Assembly: GCF_008727755.1 (NCBI RefSeq)
Contig: NZ_CP044231.1
Coordinates: 620,001-684,000 of the forward strand
Source of the DNA: Microbacterium caowuchunii
Lineage (GTDB): Bacteria; Actinomycetota; Actinomycetes; Actinomycetales; Microbacteriaceae
DNA length: 64,000 nucleotides
Direction of reading: 5' to 3'
A program made the translations under genes and the position numbers. The stretch's first letter is position 1. Each line of letters begins with the position of its first letter. Positions 52,714 to 62,040 of this stretch are shown here, piece by piece. Below the pieces are notes generated by a model. That model made no database searches and was not told the origin of the DNA. It saw nothing but the letters and a program-made list of their open reading frames with translations.

Positions 52714-53740
52714 CACCGTCGAAGAGACGACGTCCATCCGGACCGAGGAGCGCTCGTCGCTCCTCGGCCGGGTGGCCGGCTCCCCCCTGGTCCGGCTCAT
52801 CGTCCGGCGGGTGCTGATCGCCATCCCCCTGCTGTTCGCGATCAGTGTCCTGGTGTTCGCCCTCCTGGAGGCCATGCCGGGAGACCCTGCCCGTCAGCAG
52901 GCGGGCATGGACGCCACCGAGGAGGAGGTCGAGTCCGTCCGGAAGCGCCTCGGCTTGGACCGGTCCCCGGTCGAGCGGTACGTCTCGTGGCTGCTGGGAT
53001 TCCTGACCGGCAACCTGGGTCGTTCGACCGTGAGTGGTCAGTCCGTCGCCGTTCTGGTGGGCGAGCGGATGGCGGTGACGATGGAGCTGGTGCTCCTCGC
53101 GTTCGCTCTCTCGCTCGTGATCGCCCTTCCCATCGCCCTCCTCGCCGCCCGCAAGCCCGGCGGGGTGTTCGACCGCATCGTCATGGTCATCTCCATGACC
53201 CTGCTCGCGGTTCCGAACTACGTGCTGGCGCTCCTGCTGGTCCTGGTCTTCGCCGTGAGCCTGCGCACCCTGCCCGCCATCGGCTTCGTTCCGATAGAGG
53301 ACGGACTGTGGGAGAACCTCCGATCGGTCACCCTCCCCGTGCTCGCCCTCGGCGTGCCGATCTCCTGCTTCTACGCGCGATTCCTGCGCGGCGACCTCGT
53401 CGAGCAGATGAACTCCGCGGACTACATCGAGACCGCGCGGGCGAAGGGCGTCGGTCCGTGGCGGGTGCTCTGGGTGCACGCCTTCCGCAACTCGTCGTTC
53501 GGACTGCTGACCCTCGTCGGTCTCAACGTCGGCGGGCTCGTCGGAGGCACGATCATCATCGAGCAGATCTTCGCGATGCCGGGCCTCGGCATGATGATGC
53601 TCCAGGGCGCCATGTCCCGGGATGTCGCGGTCGTGCAGATCTGTGTCTTCATCTTCGCGGCGGTTGCCGTGTTCGCCAATCTCGTTGTGGACGTGATGTA
53701 CGCCGTCCTGGACCCGAGGATCCGCTATGGCTCTCGCTGA
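52706..53740 (+). CDS. ABC transporter permease (DppB/OppB type)
   Basis: A 344-residue permease from GTG 52706, overlapping the binding-protein end by 8 bases. N-terminal TM1 (RVLIAIPLLFAISVLVFALLEAMPGDPA), the usual linker, and the EAA loop DYIETARAKGVGPWRVLWVHAFRNS are clear. It forms the membrane channel with the next gene and ends 14 bases inside it. Confidence 0.92.
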   Translation: MTNTVEETTSIRTEERSSLLGRVAGSPLVRLIVRRVLIAIPLLFAISVLVFALLEAMPGDPARQQAGMDATEEEVESVRKRLGLDRSPVERYVSWLLGFLTGNLGRSTVSGQSVAVLVGERMAVTMELVLLAFALSLVIALPIALLAARKPGGVFDRIVMVISMTLLAVPNYVLALLLVLVFAVSLRTLPAIGFVPIEDGLWENLRSVTLPVLALGVPISCFYARFLRGDLVEQMNSADYIETARAKGVGPWRVLWVHAFRNSSFGLLTLVGLNVGGLVGGTIIIEQIFAMPGLGMMMLQGAMSRDVAVVQICVFIFAAVAVFANLVVDVMYAVLDPRIRYGSR

Positions 53741-54620
53741 CGCCGCCACCACCGCCCGCGTCCTTGCCCCCGCTGTCGTAGACCCGTCCGAGCGCAGCAT
53801 GCGCTGGGCCAAGATCCGACGTCGGCTGATCGTCGCGATCCCTGGTGGGGTCGTGGGCTTCCTGCTCGTCCTGTGCTTCATCGGGCCGTTCGTGCTGCCG
53901 CTGCCCTCGCCGATCGGCGGCAGCGTGCTCGACAGTGCCCTGCCTCCGGGATCCCCGGGGCATCCACTGGGCACGGACGTCAACGGGAACGATGTCCTCT
54001 CGCGGCTCCTGTTCGGCGGGCGGACCTCGCTCACGGTGGCCATCGCGGTCAATCTGATCGGAACGGTCGTCGGCGGGATCATCGGCGCCATCGCCGCCTA
54101 CCTCGGCGGCATCACGGACACGATCATCATGCGGGCGCTCGACGTGCTGATCGCGTTCCCGTCGCTCGTGCTCACCATCGCGATCGCGCAGGCGCTCGGA
54201 CCCAGCCTGCCGAACACCGTGCTCGCGCTGTGCGCGTTCAGCATCCCGGCCGTCGCCCGCATCTCGCGGTCGGCCACCCTGCGCGTGGTCAACATGCCGT
54301 TCATCCAGGCGGCGGAGCTCAGCGGAAGCCCGTCCTGGCGCATCCTGCTCCGGCACATCGCGCCGAACATCATCCCCCAGATGCTGAACTTCGCGATGCT
54401 CGGAATGGGCATCGTGATCGTGACGGAGGGTGCGCTCAGCTTCCTCGGACTCGGCATCCCGGCCCCGCAGCCCAGCTGGGGAAACATGATCTACGAGGGC
54501 CAGCAGTCGCTGTCGGCGACGCCTCTGCTCGTCCTCTGGCCGAGCCTCGCACTGCTCGTGACGGTGCTGGCATTCAACCTCCTCGGTGAGAACGTCCGAG
54601 ACGAAATGAGTGGTCGATGA
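53727..54620 (+). CDS. ABC transporter permease (DppC/OppC type)
   Basis: A 297-residue second permease: N-terminal TM then HPLGTDVNGNDVLSRLLFGGRTSLTVAIAV, a strong DppC signature, and the EAA motif region QAAELSGSPSWRILLRHIAPNIIPQ, with GALSFLGLGIPAPQPSWGNMI. Starts at ATG 53727 and overlaps the first ATPase gene by 4 bases. Confidence 0.92.
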   Translation: MALADAATTARVLAPAVVDPSERSMRWAKIRRRLIVAIPGGVVGFLLVLCFIGPFVLPLPSPIGGSVLDSALPPGSPGHPLGTDVNGNDVLSRLLFGGRTSLTVAIAVNLIGTVVGGIIGAIAAYLGGITDTIIMRALDVLIAFPSLVLTIAIAQALGPSLPNTVLALCAFSIPAVARISRSATLRVVNMPFIQAAELSGSPSWRILLRHIAPNIIPQMLNFAMLGMGIVIVTEGALSFLGLGIPAPQPSWGNMIYEGQQSLSATPLLVLWPSLALLVTVLAFNLLGENVRDEMSGR

Positions 54621-55753
54621 CGATGCTCGAAAAGACGACGACGGGTGGGCCCGGTGGGGGTGAGGACGACGCCGTCCTCACCGTGGACGACCTGCGGATC
54701 ACCTTCTCGCGGGGCGGCAAGCTCATCCACGCGGTGAACGGGCTCTCCTACACCCTGCGGCGGGGACGGATGCTGGCCATCATCGGGGAGTCGGGTTCCG
54801 GCAAGTCGGTGAGCGTGCGCGCGCTCATGGGACTGCTCCCGCCGAGCGCCTACATCACGGGGTCTGCGCGGCTGCACGATATCGAGCTGATCGGGCGCAG
54901 CGACAAGGCGATGCGCGAGATCCGAGGACGAGACGTGGCGATGGTCTTCCAAGACCCCGCGCGATCGCTGAACCCGACCATGAGCGTCGGCGCCCAGATC
55001 ACCGAGGCGCTGCGCATGCAGAGCGACATCTCCCGCAAAGCCGCGGCGGAACGCGCGGTCGAGCTGCTGAAGCTCGTCCGGCTGCCGGCGGCGGAACGGC
55101 GATTCCACGAGTACCCGCATCAGCTGTCCGGAGGCATGCGCCAGCGCGTCATGATCGCGATCGCCCTGGCCGGCAATCCCAAGGTCCTCATCGCCGACGA
55201 GGCGACCACCGCTCTGGACGTGACGACGCAGGCCCAGATCATGGAGTTGCTGGTCGACCTGCAGGAACGTCTGGGAACGGCGGTGATCCTGATCAGCCAC
55301 GACCTCGGCCTGGCCGCCAGCTACGCCGACGATGTGCTCGTGATGTACGCGGGGCGCGCCGTGGAGCACGCCGCGACGGGCACCCTGTTCCGCAACGTCC
55401 GGATGCCGTACACGAAGGCCCTGCTCGGGGCCATCCCGCAGCTGACGACCGTGCCGCACTCGCAACTCACGGTGATCGGCGGCCAGCCGCCGGACCTCAG
55501 CGCGCTGCCGACCGGATGTCCGTTCCGCCCGCGCTGCCCGAAGGCGACCGAGAAGTGCGAGGAGGCGCCGCCGCTCGATGAACACGAGCCGGGCCACTGG
55601 TACGCCTGCTGGCATCCTGTGTCACGCGACGATCCGGCTCTGACCGGAGGCGCGATCGACGAGACCGCCCCGGAGGTCGCCGGTCCGCCGGCGAACGCGG
55701 ACACGGAGGATGCATCCGCCGCAGCGGACGAACACGAGGAGGTCGTGCGATGA
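54617..55753 (+). CDS. ABC transporter ATPase (DppD/OppD type)
   Basis: A 378-residue ATPase: Walker A GESGSGKSVSVRAL, Q-loop VFQDPARSLNPTM, ABC signature LSGGMRQRVMIAIAL, Walker B VLIADEATTALD, switch His in LISHDLGLAA. The C-terminal oligopeptide-ATPase domain has the Cys pair region CPFRPRCPKATEKCEE. An acidic tail of about 40 residues follows, with no known role. Confidence 0.93.
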   Translation: MTMLEKTTTGGPGGGEDDAVLTVDDLRITFSRGGKLIHAVNGLSYTLRRGRMLAIIGESGSGKSVSVRALMGLLPPSAYITGSARLHDIELIGRSDKAMREIRGRDVAMVFQDPARSLNPTMSVGAQITEALRMQSDISRKAAAERAVELLKLVRLPAAERRFHEYPHQLSGGMRQRVMIAIALAGNPKVLIADEATTALDVTTQAQIMELLVDLQERLGTAVILISHDLGLAASYADDVLVMYAGRAVEHAATGTLFRNVRMPYTKALLGAIPQLTTVPHSQLTVIGGQPPDLSALPTGCPFRPRCPKATEKCEEAPPLDEHEPGHWYACWHPVSRDDPALTGGAIDETAPEVAGPPANADTEDASAAADEHEEVVR

Positions 55754-56859
55754 CCCTGGCCGAACCGCACATCGACGCGGGCGCGGGGCAGTCCCGCGAT
55801 GAGCCCATCCTGACCGTGGAGCACCTCGTGCAGGAGTTCGTCAGCCGAGGCCCGGGTGGCGTGAAGGCCGGCGTCGTGCACGCCGTGTCGGACGTCTCCT
55901 TCGAGCTGTATGCCGGACAGACCCTCGGGGTCGTCGGGGAGACCGGCTCCGGGAAGTCCACCCTCGCGCGCGCCGTCATCCAGGCGGACCCGCCGAAGTC
56001 CGGCTCCGTGGTGTTCCGCGGACGCGAGATGGTGGGGATGAAGAAGCGGCAGCTGCGTGCCGCCCGCGCCGAGATGCAGATGGTCTACCAGGACCCGTTC
56101 GGCTCGCTCAACCCGCGCTGGCGCGTGGAGGACGTCGTGGCCGAGCCGCTGCTCGGGCACGGCAGGATGAGCAGCGCGGATCGCCGTGTACGCGTGCGGG
56201 AGCTCCTCGACCTCGTCGGGCTCAACCCGGATCAGTACATGCGGCGCCGGCCGATGGAGCTCTCCGGCGGTCAGGCGCAACGCGTCGCGATCGCCCGTGC
56301 GATCGCGCTGAACCCCGCCTTGATCATCTGCGACGAGGCCATCTCCTCGCTCGACGTGCTCATCCAGGCGCAGGTGCTGAACCTGTTCGAGAAGCTGCGC
56401 CGCGAACTCGGCCTCGCCTACATCTTCATCGCCCACGACCTGGCCACGGTCAAGCAGATCAGCGACGTCGTCGCCGTCATGCACCTCGGCCAACTCGCGG
56501 AGATCGGTCCGTCCGAGGAGCTCTACCGCGCCCCTCGGCATCCGTACACGCGAGCGCTCCTGGACTCCATCCCCGGGCTCGACCCGGAGACGGGCGTGGC
56601 TCGCCGACCCGTTCCGATGAAGGGTGAGCCGCCGTCGCCGCTGCATCCGCCGAGCGGATGCCGATTCCGGACGCGGTGTCCGCGGGCGCAGGAGATCTGC
56701 GCGACGGTCGAGCCGAAGCTCGCCCAGGTGGGGGTGCCGGGTCATCGGGCGGCCTGCCACTTCCCGCTCGAGGACCCCGCGACGATCTCCGTCGAGTCGC
56801 TGCGCGCGTCCGCGCGACGCGCTCCCGCCGCCACGGAGACGGCCGCTCCGCCGGTCTGA
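55750..56859 (+). CDS. ABC transporter ATPase (DppF/OppF type)
   Basis: A 369-residue partner ATPase: Walker A GETGSGKSTLARAV, Q-loop VYQDPFGSLNPRWRVEDVV, signature LSGGQAQRVAIARAIALNP, Walker B LIICDEAISSLD, His in FIAHDLATVKQISD, and the C-terminal CRFRTRCPRAQEIC. It completes a five-gene importer operon with 4-base overlaps throughout. Confidence 0.93.
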   Translation: MTLAEPHIDAGAGQSRDEPILTVEHLVQEFVSRGPGGVKAGVVHAVSDVSFELYAGQTLGVVGETGSGKSTLARAVIQADPPKSGSVVFRGREMVGMKKRQLRAARAEMQMVYQDPFGSLNPRWRVEDVVAEPLLGHGRMSSADRRVRVRELLDLVGLNPDQYMRRRPMELSGGQAQRVAIARAIALNPALIICDEAISSLDVLIQAQVLNLFEKLRRELGLAYIFIAHDLATVKQISDVVAVMHLGQLAEIGPSEELYRAPRHPYTRALLDSIPGLDPETGVARRPVPMKGEPPSPLHPPSGCRFRTRCPRAQEICATVEPKLAQVGVPGHRAACHFPLEDPATISVESLRASARRAPAATETAAPPV

Positions 56860-57039
56860 GGCGTCCGCCGGATCACCGGCGTCACCGCTTGTTTACCGGG
56901 GTGAGCTCTCCGGAAACGTCGGCGAAACGAGGGCACGGAAAGGTGGGGGGATCGGGCGGCGCCCCTGTCGCCTGTGAGGCGTCCGGCGCGGCGGTCCCGC
57001 GGTGCGGCACGTCTGTGCCGCGACCCCGGATCCCCCACC

Positions 57040-57657
57040 ATGACCGATCACGACACCGCACGGGACGTCCCCGCCGGACTCCCGCGCCCGTTGAGCTTCC
57101 GCGACCTCCCGCGCCGTCCCCTGGATGAGGGGACCGGGACGCTCCGGCGGATCTGGGCGGAGGAGGGGACCGGGTCGGAGCGCCGGTGGCAGGTGCAGCT
57201 CATCGAGCTGAAGGGGGCGGGCGGCGCGTTCCTCGCCCCCGACCACACGCATCAGCGCATCGTCGGGCTGTCCGGCCCCCAGGTCGCGCTCGGTGATCCG
57301 GAGCACTCGACGGCGCTGCGACGGGACAGCGCGCTGCTGGTGCGCTCGAGCGCGGTCTCCTTTCGGCGTCCGCGATTGCGGGTCACCGGGGTCAGCACCC
57401 TCCTCGTGCTGAGCTTCGCCGCTCTCGCCGTTCCGCCGATGCTGTCGTTCCATACCCTCGACGGCACGACCGAGGTGCCCATCGGCACGCGCGTGCTGCT
57501 GCATCTGCGTGGTGACCTGACCGTTGACGGGGTCCCCGCGGATCGCCAAGCCGCGTTGCTGCTCGACCCGCGGGCGGCGCACCGTGCCGTCGCGTCCGGC
57601 GCGCGCGTGCTCGCCGTGTCCGACGCGGTCGTCACGGTGGGGCAGGACGCCCCGTAG
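57040..57657 (+). CDS. cupin-like protein, tentatively HutD/Ves-like
   Basis: A 205-residue protein without a firm match. Two beta-rich halves (SFRDLPRRPLDEGTGTLRRIW with WQVQLIELKGAGG, and FHTLDGTTEVPIGTRVLLHLRGDLTVDG) suggest a bicupin such as HutD/Ves. A hydrophobic stretch (STLLVLSFAALAVPPML) separates them. The leader has a 7-bp hairpin GCGGCAC-GTCT-GTGCCGC (57004-57021). It is 10 bp upstream of the TetR gene. Treat the family as a guess. Confidence 0.5.
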   Translation: MTDHDTARDVPAGLPRPLSFRDLPRRPLDEGTGTLRRIWAEEGTGSERRWQVQLIELKGAGGAFLAPDHTHQRIVGLSGPQVALGDPEHSTALRRDSALLVRSSAVSFRRPRLRVTGVSTLLVLSFAALAVPPMLSFHTLDGTTEVPIGTRVLLHLRGDLTVDGVPADRQAALLLDPRAAHRAVASGARVLAVSDAVVTVGQDAP

Positions 57658-57667
57658 GATTCGGTCC

Positions 57668-58261
57668 ATGTCGACGACCTGGCGGACCGAGCAGAAGGCG
57701 AACCGCCGCGCCGAGCTGCTGCGCACCGCCGCGGAACTGTTCGCGGAGCGCGGGTACGCCTCGGTCTCGACGGTCGAGCTGGGCGAGGCCGTCGGGATGA
57801 GCGGACCCGCCCTCTACAAGCATTTCCCCAGCAAGGAGGCACTCCTCGGTGAACTCCTCATCGACGCCAGCACGCACCTCAGCGAGGGCGGTCGGCGGAT
57901 CGTCGAGGACGGGGACCCTCCGGTGCGGACGCTGGACCGGCTCATCGGCTTCCACATCGACTACACGACGACCTCGCCGGCGGTGATCCGGGTGCAGGAC
58001 CGGGAACTCGCGCAGCTGTCGCCGGAAGCGAACCGCACGGTCCGCGCTCTGCAGCGCAGCTACGTGCAGGACTGGGATGCGGTGCTGGCCCGGGTCCGGC
58101 CAGAACTGGACTCGGCCGAACGCCAGATCCGTGTGCTCGGCTGCTTCGGCCTGCTGAACTCGACCCCGTACTTCGCCCAGGCGCACACCACGCAGACCGT
58201 GCGCGTGCTGACGGCCATGGCGCGCGACGCGCTGCGCGGATCGGGGACACCCGCGGCGTGA
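57668..58261 (+). CDS. TetR family regulator
   Basis: A 197-residue TetR: RRAELLRTAAELFAERGYASVSTVELGEAVGMSGPALYKHFPSKEALLGELL is a full HTH. The C-terminal domain has HIDYTTTSPAVIRVQDRELAQLSPEANRTVRALQRSYVQDW, resembling regulators of fatty-acid and acyl-CoA genes. It runs rightward ahead of metY but is probably not its regulator, since no operator dyad is seen in the 107-bp gap. Confidence 0.87.
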   Translation: MSTTWRTEQKANRRAELLRTAAELFAERGYASVSTVELGEAVGMSGPALYKHFPSKEALLGELLIDASTHLSEGGRRIVEDGDPPVRTLDRLIGFHIDYTTTSPAVIRVQDRELAQLSPEANRTVRALQRSYVQDWDAVLARVRPELDSAERQIRVLGCFGLLNSTPYFAQAHTTQTVRVLTAMARDALRGSGTPAA

Positions 58262-58368
58262 CGCCGGCTCGCGTGCAGTGTTACGCGAGGCGTCATCGGA
58301 ATCGGATGCCGCGTGCGCCGCGGATAGGCTCGGGGAGCCGCCGACTCCCACCCGAAGGGCTTCCCACC

Positions 58369-59658
58369 ATGGCAGATCGCGAATACGGTTTCCGGACCCG
58401 CGCCATCCACGCCGGCAACATCCCGGATGCCGTCACCGGCGCCCGCGCGCTGCCCATCTACCAGTCGGCCTCCTTCGTCTTCGACGACACGGACGATGCG
58501 GCGGCCCGATTCGCGCTGCAGAAGTACGGCACGATCTACAGTCGGCTCGCCAACCCCACGACCGCCTCCTTCGAGGAGCGCATCGCGTCGCTGGAGCAAG
58601 GGCTCGGCGCCGTCGCGACCGCGAGCGGCCTGTCGGCCCAGTTCATCACCTTCGCCTCGCTGGCCGGGGCCGGCGACCACATCGTCGCGAGCGCGAACCT
58701 CTACGGCGGCTCGATCACCCAGCTGGACGTGACCCTGCGCCGGTTCGGGATCGAGACGACCTTCGTCGCATCCGCCGAACCCGCCGACTACGCCGCAGCC
58801 GTGACGGAGCGGACGAAGGCGATCTTCGCCGAGACGATCGCGAACCCCTCCGGCGAGATCGCCGACATCCAGGGCCTCGCCGACGTCGCGCGCGACGCCG
58901 GCGTGCCGCTGATCATCGACTCCACGGTGGCGACCCCGTACCTGTGCCGCCCGATCGAGTGGGGCGCCGACATCGTCATCCACTCCGCCACGAAGTTCCT
59001 GGGCGGACACGGGACGACGCTGGGCGGTGTCGTGGTGGAGTCCGGACGCTTCGACTGGAGCTCGGAGCGGTTCCCGCTGTTCACCGAGGAGGTACCGAGC
59101 TACGGCGGTATCGAGTGGTCCGGGAACTTCGGCGAGTACGCCTTCCTCACCCGGCTCCGCGCCGAGCAACTGCGCGACATCGGCCCCGCCCTCGCGCCGC
59201 ACTCCGCGTTCCTCCTCGCGCAGGGCGTCGAGACCCTGCCGTTCCGGATGAAGGCGCACGTGGAGAACGCCCGTGCGGTCGCCGAGTGGCTGGACGCCGA
59301 CCCGCGCGTCGAATACGTGAACTGGGCCGGTCTCCCGCAGCATCCGCACCACGACCGTGCTGCCACCTACCTTCCGGAGGGTCCGGGCGCGGTCTTCAGC
59401 TTCGGCGTGAAGGGCGGTCGGGCAGCGGGACGCACGTTCATCGAATCCGTCGACCTCGCCAGCCACCTCGCGAACATCGGCGACGCGAAGACCCTGGTCA
59501 TCCACCCCGCCTCGACGACCCATGCGCAGCTCACCGAGCAGCAGCTGATCGACGGCGGCGTGCTCCCCGGGCTCGTCCGTATCAGCGTCGGCATCGAAGA
59601 CGTCGACGACATCCTCTACGACCTCGACCAGGCGCTCGCCGCCGCCCAGGAGGCATGA
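58369..59658 (+). CDS. metY: O-acetylhomoserine sulfhydrylase
   Basis: PLP-dependent Cys/Met metabolism enzyme of 429 residues. FRTRAIHAGNIPDAVTGARALPIYQSASFVFDD start, IYSRLANPTTASFEERIASLEQG, the PLP lysine in IHSATKFLGGHGTTLGGVVVESG, and the extended loop EEVPSYGGIEWSGNFGEYAFLTRLR typical of MetY rather than MetB. It makes homocysteine from O-acetylhomoserine and sulfide. No S-box or SAM riboswitch was recognised upstream. It overlaps the CoA-binding gene by 4 bases. Confidence 0.92.
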   Translation: MADREYGFRTRAIHAGNIPDAVTGARALPIYQSASFVFDDTDDAAARFALQKYGTIYSRLANPTTASFEERIASLEQGLGAVATASGLSAQFITFASLAGAGDHIVASANLYGGSITQLDVTLRRFGIETTFVASAEPADYAAAVTERTKAIFAETIANPSGEIADIQGLADVARDAGVPLIIDSTVATPYLCRPIEWGADIVIHSATKFLGGHGTTLGGVVVESGRFDWSSERFPLFTEEVPSYGGIEWSGNFGEYAFLTRLRAEQLRDIGPALAPHSAFLLAQGVETLPFRMKAHVENARAVAEWLDADPRVEYVNWAGLPQHPHHDRAATYLPEGPGAVFSFGVKGGRAAGRTFIESVDLASHLANIGDAKTLVIHPASTTHAQLTEQQLIDGGVLPGLVRISVGIEDVDDILYDLDQALAAAQEA

Positions 59659-60227
59659 TGACCGAGGAACTCGTCTCGGCCCGGCTCGCCAACGGACTCA
59701 CCTGCGCCCTGCCCGCCGCCTCGCCCCTCGCGAAGCTGCTGAAGTCGCAGCGCACCTGGGAAGGTCCGTCAGCCAAGGAACGGCTGGGGATCCTGCGTGC
59801 GGCCCGGAGCATCGCGATCGTGGGCGCCTCGGCCAACCCGGCACGCTCGAGCTACTTCGTGGGCACGTACCTGCTGCAGTCGAGCGACTACCGCGTGTAC
59901 TTCGTCAATCCGAACGCCACCGAGATCCTGGGGCAGAAGGCCTACCCCGACCTGGCCTCCCTCCCCGAGGTGCCGGACATCGTCGATGTGTTCCGCAAGG
60001 CGAGCGACATCCCGGCCGTCATCGACGATGCCCTCGCCGTCGGCGCACCGGCCGTCTGGGTGCAGCTGGGGATCTGGAACGAGGATGCGGCGCGCTACGG
60101 CGAGGAGAAGGGGCTCACGGTGGTCATGGACCGGTGCCTGAAGATCGAGCACGCGCGCTTCCACGGCGGTCTGCACCTGATGGGCTTCGACACCGGGCAG
60201 ATCAGCGCGCGCCGCACCCTGCGCTGA
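59655..60227 (+). CDS. CoA-binding domain protein
   Basis: A 190-residue Rossmann-like CoA-binding protein (YccU type): RAARSIAIVGASANPARSSYFVGTYLLQSSDYRVYFVNPNATEILGQKAYPDLASLPEVPDIVDVFRKA in outline, with GAPAVWVQLGIWNEDAARYGEEKGLTVVMDRCLKIEH. Such proteins are often linked to metY in actinobacteria. Its role is unknown; perhaps acyl-CoA sensing. Translationally coupled to metY. Confidence 0.87.
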   Translation: MMTEELVSARLANGLTCALPAASPLAKLLKSQRTWEGPSAKERLGILRAARSIAIVGASANPARSSYFVGTYLLQSSDYRVYFVNPNATEILGQKAYPDLASLPEVPDIVDVFRKASDIPAVIDDALAVGAPAVWVQLGIWNEDAARYGEEKGLTVVMDRCLKIEHARFHGGLHLMGFDTGQISARRTLR

Positions 60228-60257
60228 GCCGCTGTCGCTGCGCAGGCCCCTGCAGGC

Positions 60258-60929
60258 TCAGCCTCGGAGGCGCGCTTCCATCGCCGTCACGAAGGCGTCG
60301 ACGTCGAACGCGAACTGTTCGTCGCTGAACGCCTCGAACCCGCTTCGGTCGAGATGCTGGAGGACCTCCAGTCCCGCAGGGCGTTCGTGCGCCATGAGGT
60401 CGCGGAACTCCGCCACCTGCGGATGGCCGCCGGAGGTGCGGCCGATGACCTCGTCTCGCGCGAATCCGGCGCTGATCGTGGTGAGCAGCAGCAGCGCACG
60501 GCCGGCGGTGACCCGGTCGAACCCCGCTGCGAGCATGCGCTCGATCACAGCCTCGGCGGGGCGGATGGCGCTGACCGCCGACACGGATGCGGTGCGGAAC
60601 TGCAGGGCGAGATTGCCGGAGGCCAGCAGTGCCCGCCGGGTGCCCTCGGCGAACGCCCGGCAGGCGTCCCGCCAGTCGGAGCGGGGATCGATGTGGATCT
60701 CCGCGAACCGGCGCGTGAAGGTGTCCGCCGCGAGTAGCTCACGCAGTTCCTCCCGGCCGCCGACATGGTGGTTGAGCGCCTTCCGGTCGACCCCCAGGAC
60801 ATCGGCCACCGCCTGCATCGTGACGGCCTCCGGGTCAAGGCTGCGGGCAGCGGCGACGATCGCGTCGCGATCGAGTCCTGCGCGCTCGCCACGACCACGC
60901 CGTCGCGCGGGCGGAGCGGTGTCGGGCAT
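60258..60929 (-). CDS. TetR family regulator
   Basis: A 223-residue TetR with an HTH of the TetR/C type: LDRDAIVAAARSLDPEAVTMQAVADVLGVDRKALNHHVGGREELRELL. The C-terminal part (RPAEAVIERMLAAGFDRVTAGRALLLLTTISAGFARDE) is like TetR_C_1. It is divergent from the SDR at 61.0 kb across 90 bp containing a clean palindrome, and so is the likely local repressor. Confidence 0.87.
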   Translation of the reverse strand: MPDTAPPARRRGRGERAGLDRDAIVAAARSLDPEAVTMQAVADVLGVDRKALNHHVGGREELRELLAADTFTRRFAEIHIDPRSDWRDACRAFAEGTRRALLASGNLALQFRTASVSAVSAIRPAEAVIERMLAAGFDRVTAGRALLLLTTISAGFARDEVIGRTSGGHPQVAEFRDLMAHERPAGLEVLQHLDRSGFEAFSDEQFAFDVDAFVTAMEARLRG

Positions 60930-60969
60930 GCGGATTTCCTTGTCTGGTCGGATGGCCGGGGAGTAACAT

Positions 60970-60983
60970 TTCCCGTGCGGGAA
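60970..60983. promoter_or_regulatory. palindromic operator between divergent TetR and SDR genes
   Basis: TTCCCGTGCGGGAA is a 6+6 inverted repeat about TG. It lies 41 bp upstream of the TetR start and 37 bp before the SDR start, with TATACC just downstream. Confidence 0.62.
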
Positions 60984-61019
60984 TATACCCTCGTTCCCGG
61001 ATTCGAACAAGGAGAAACG

Positions 61020-62033
61020 ATGTCGGAGAACACCACCCTCACGGCTAACAGCTCGATCGGTGAATGGCTGGAGCACCCCGTCGGCGGCGAACTCGTGCGC
61101 GGGCTGCTCGCCCAGTCGGGTGCCAAGGAGGAGTCCCTCGCGCCGGTGCGCGGGCTGCCGCTGCAGCAGCTCGTCGCCCTGAGCCAGGGGCAGATGCCTC
61201 AGTCCGTGATCGACGACCTCGTCCTCGCCGCCAACGGCGGCGTCGCTCCGGTCGAGGACGAGAGTGGCGTGTGGGTCGAGAAGACGACCCCGGGCCGCTT
61301 CGCCGGCAAGACCGTCATCGTCACCGGTGCCGCATCCGGCATCGGCCGCGCCACCGCCTCGCGCATCGCACGTGAGGGCGGGCGCGTCATCGCCGTCGAC
61401 ATCTCGGCCGACAAGCTCGACCAGTTCGCCGCGTCACTGCCGGACGCCGACATCGTGACGGTCGCGGGAGACATCACCGCCCAGGCCGACGTGGACGCGG
61501 TGGCCGCTGCCGCGGGTGACCGCATCCACGGGCTCGCGAACGTCGCCGGGGTGAACGACGATTTCTCCCCGCTGCACGAGACGAGCGACGCGATGTGGGA
61601 CCGGGTCATGGCGATCAACGTCACCGGCTCCTTCAAGCTCGCGCGCGCGGTGCTGCCGGCCATGGTCGCGGCAGGATCCGGGTCCATCGTCAACGTCGCG
61701 AGCGAGGCGGGCCTGCGCGGGAACGCGTCGGGCAACTCGTACACGACCTCGAAGCACGCGGTGATCGGCATGACCAAGTCGGCCGCGTTCATGTACGGGC
61801 CGCAGGGCATCCGCGTGAACGCCGTCGCTCCCGGCGGGGTCGCCACCGGCATCCCGTTCCCGCCGCACGTCTCCGAGGCGGGTCAGGCCCGGCTCCAGCC
61901 CTTCCAGTCGCAGATCCCGACGCTCGCGACCGCCGAGCAGCTCGCCGCGTCGATCACGTTCCTGCTGTCGGACGACGGCGTCAACATCAACGGGGCGATC
62001 CTCGCCTCGGACGGCGGCTGGTCGGTCCAGTAG
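61020..62033 (+). CDS. SDR oxidoreductase with added N-terminal domain
   Basis: A 337-residue protein. Residues 95-337 are a classical SDR: VTGAASGIG (102-109), NVAGVND, Ser in VNVASEAGLRG, Tyr-x-x-x-Lys in YTTSKHAVIGM, and ASDGGWSVQ end. Residues 1-90 are an extra helical domain (SSIGEWLEHPVGGELVRGLL, LPLQQLVALSQGQMPQSVIDDL) that resembles the C-terminal extension of some actinobacterial family 3 glycosidases. An AAGGAG site precedes the ATG. It is expressed alone, opposite the TetR gene. Confidence 0.87.
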   Translation: MSENTTLTANSSIGEWLEHPVGGELVRGLLAQSGAKEESLAPVRGLPLQQLVALSQGQMPQSVIDDLVLAANGGVAPVEDESGVWVEKTTPGRFAGKTVIVTGAASGIGRATASRIAREGGRVIAVDISADKLDQFAASLPDADIVTVAGDITAQADVDAVAAAAGDRIHGLANVAGVNDDFSPLHETSDAMWDRVMAINVTGSFKLARAVLPAMVAAGSGSIVNVASEAGLRGNASGNSYTTSKHAVIGMTKSAAFMYGPQGIRVNAVAPGGVATGIPFPPHVSEAGQARLQPFQSQIPTLATAEQLAASITFLLSDDGVNINGAILASDGGWSVQ

Positions 62034-62040
62034 GTCCGTT

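Noticed and set aside
58262..58368. Possible SAM riboswitch before metY
   Set aside because: The 107-bp gap has no recognisable SAM-I, SAM-II or SAM-IV core.
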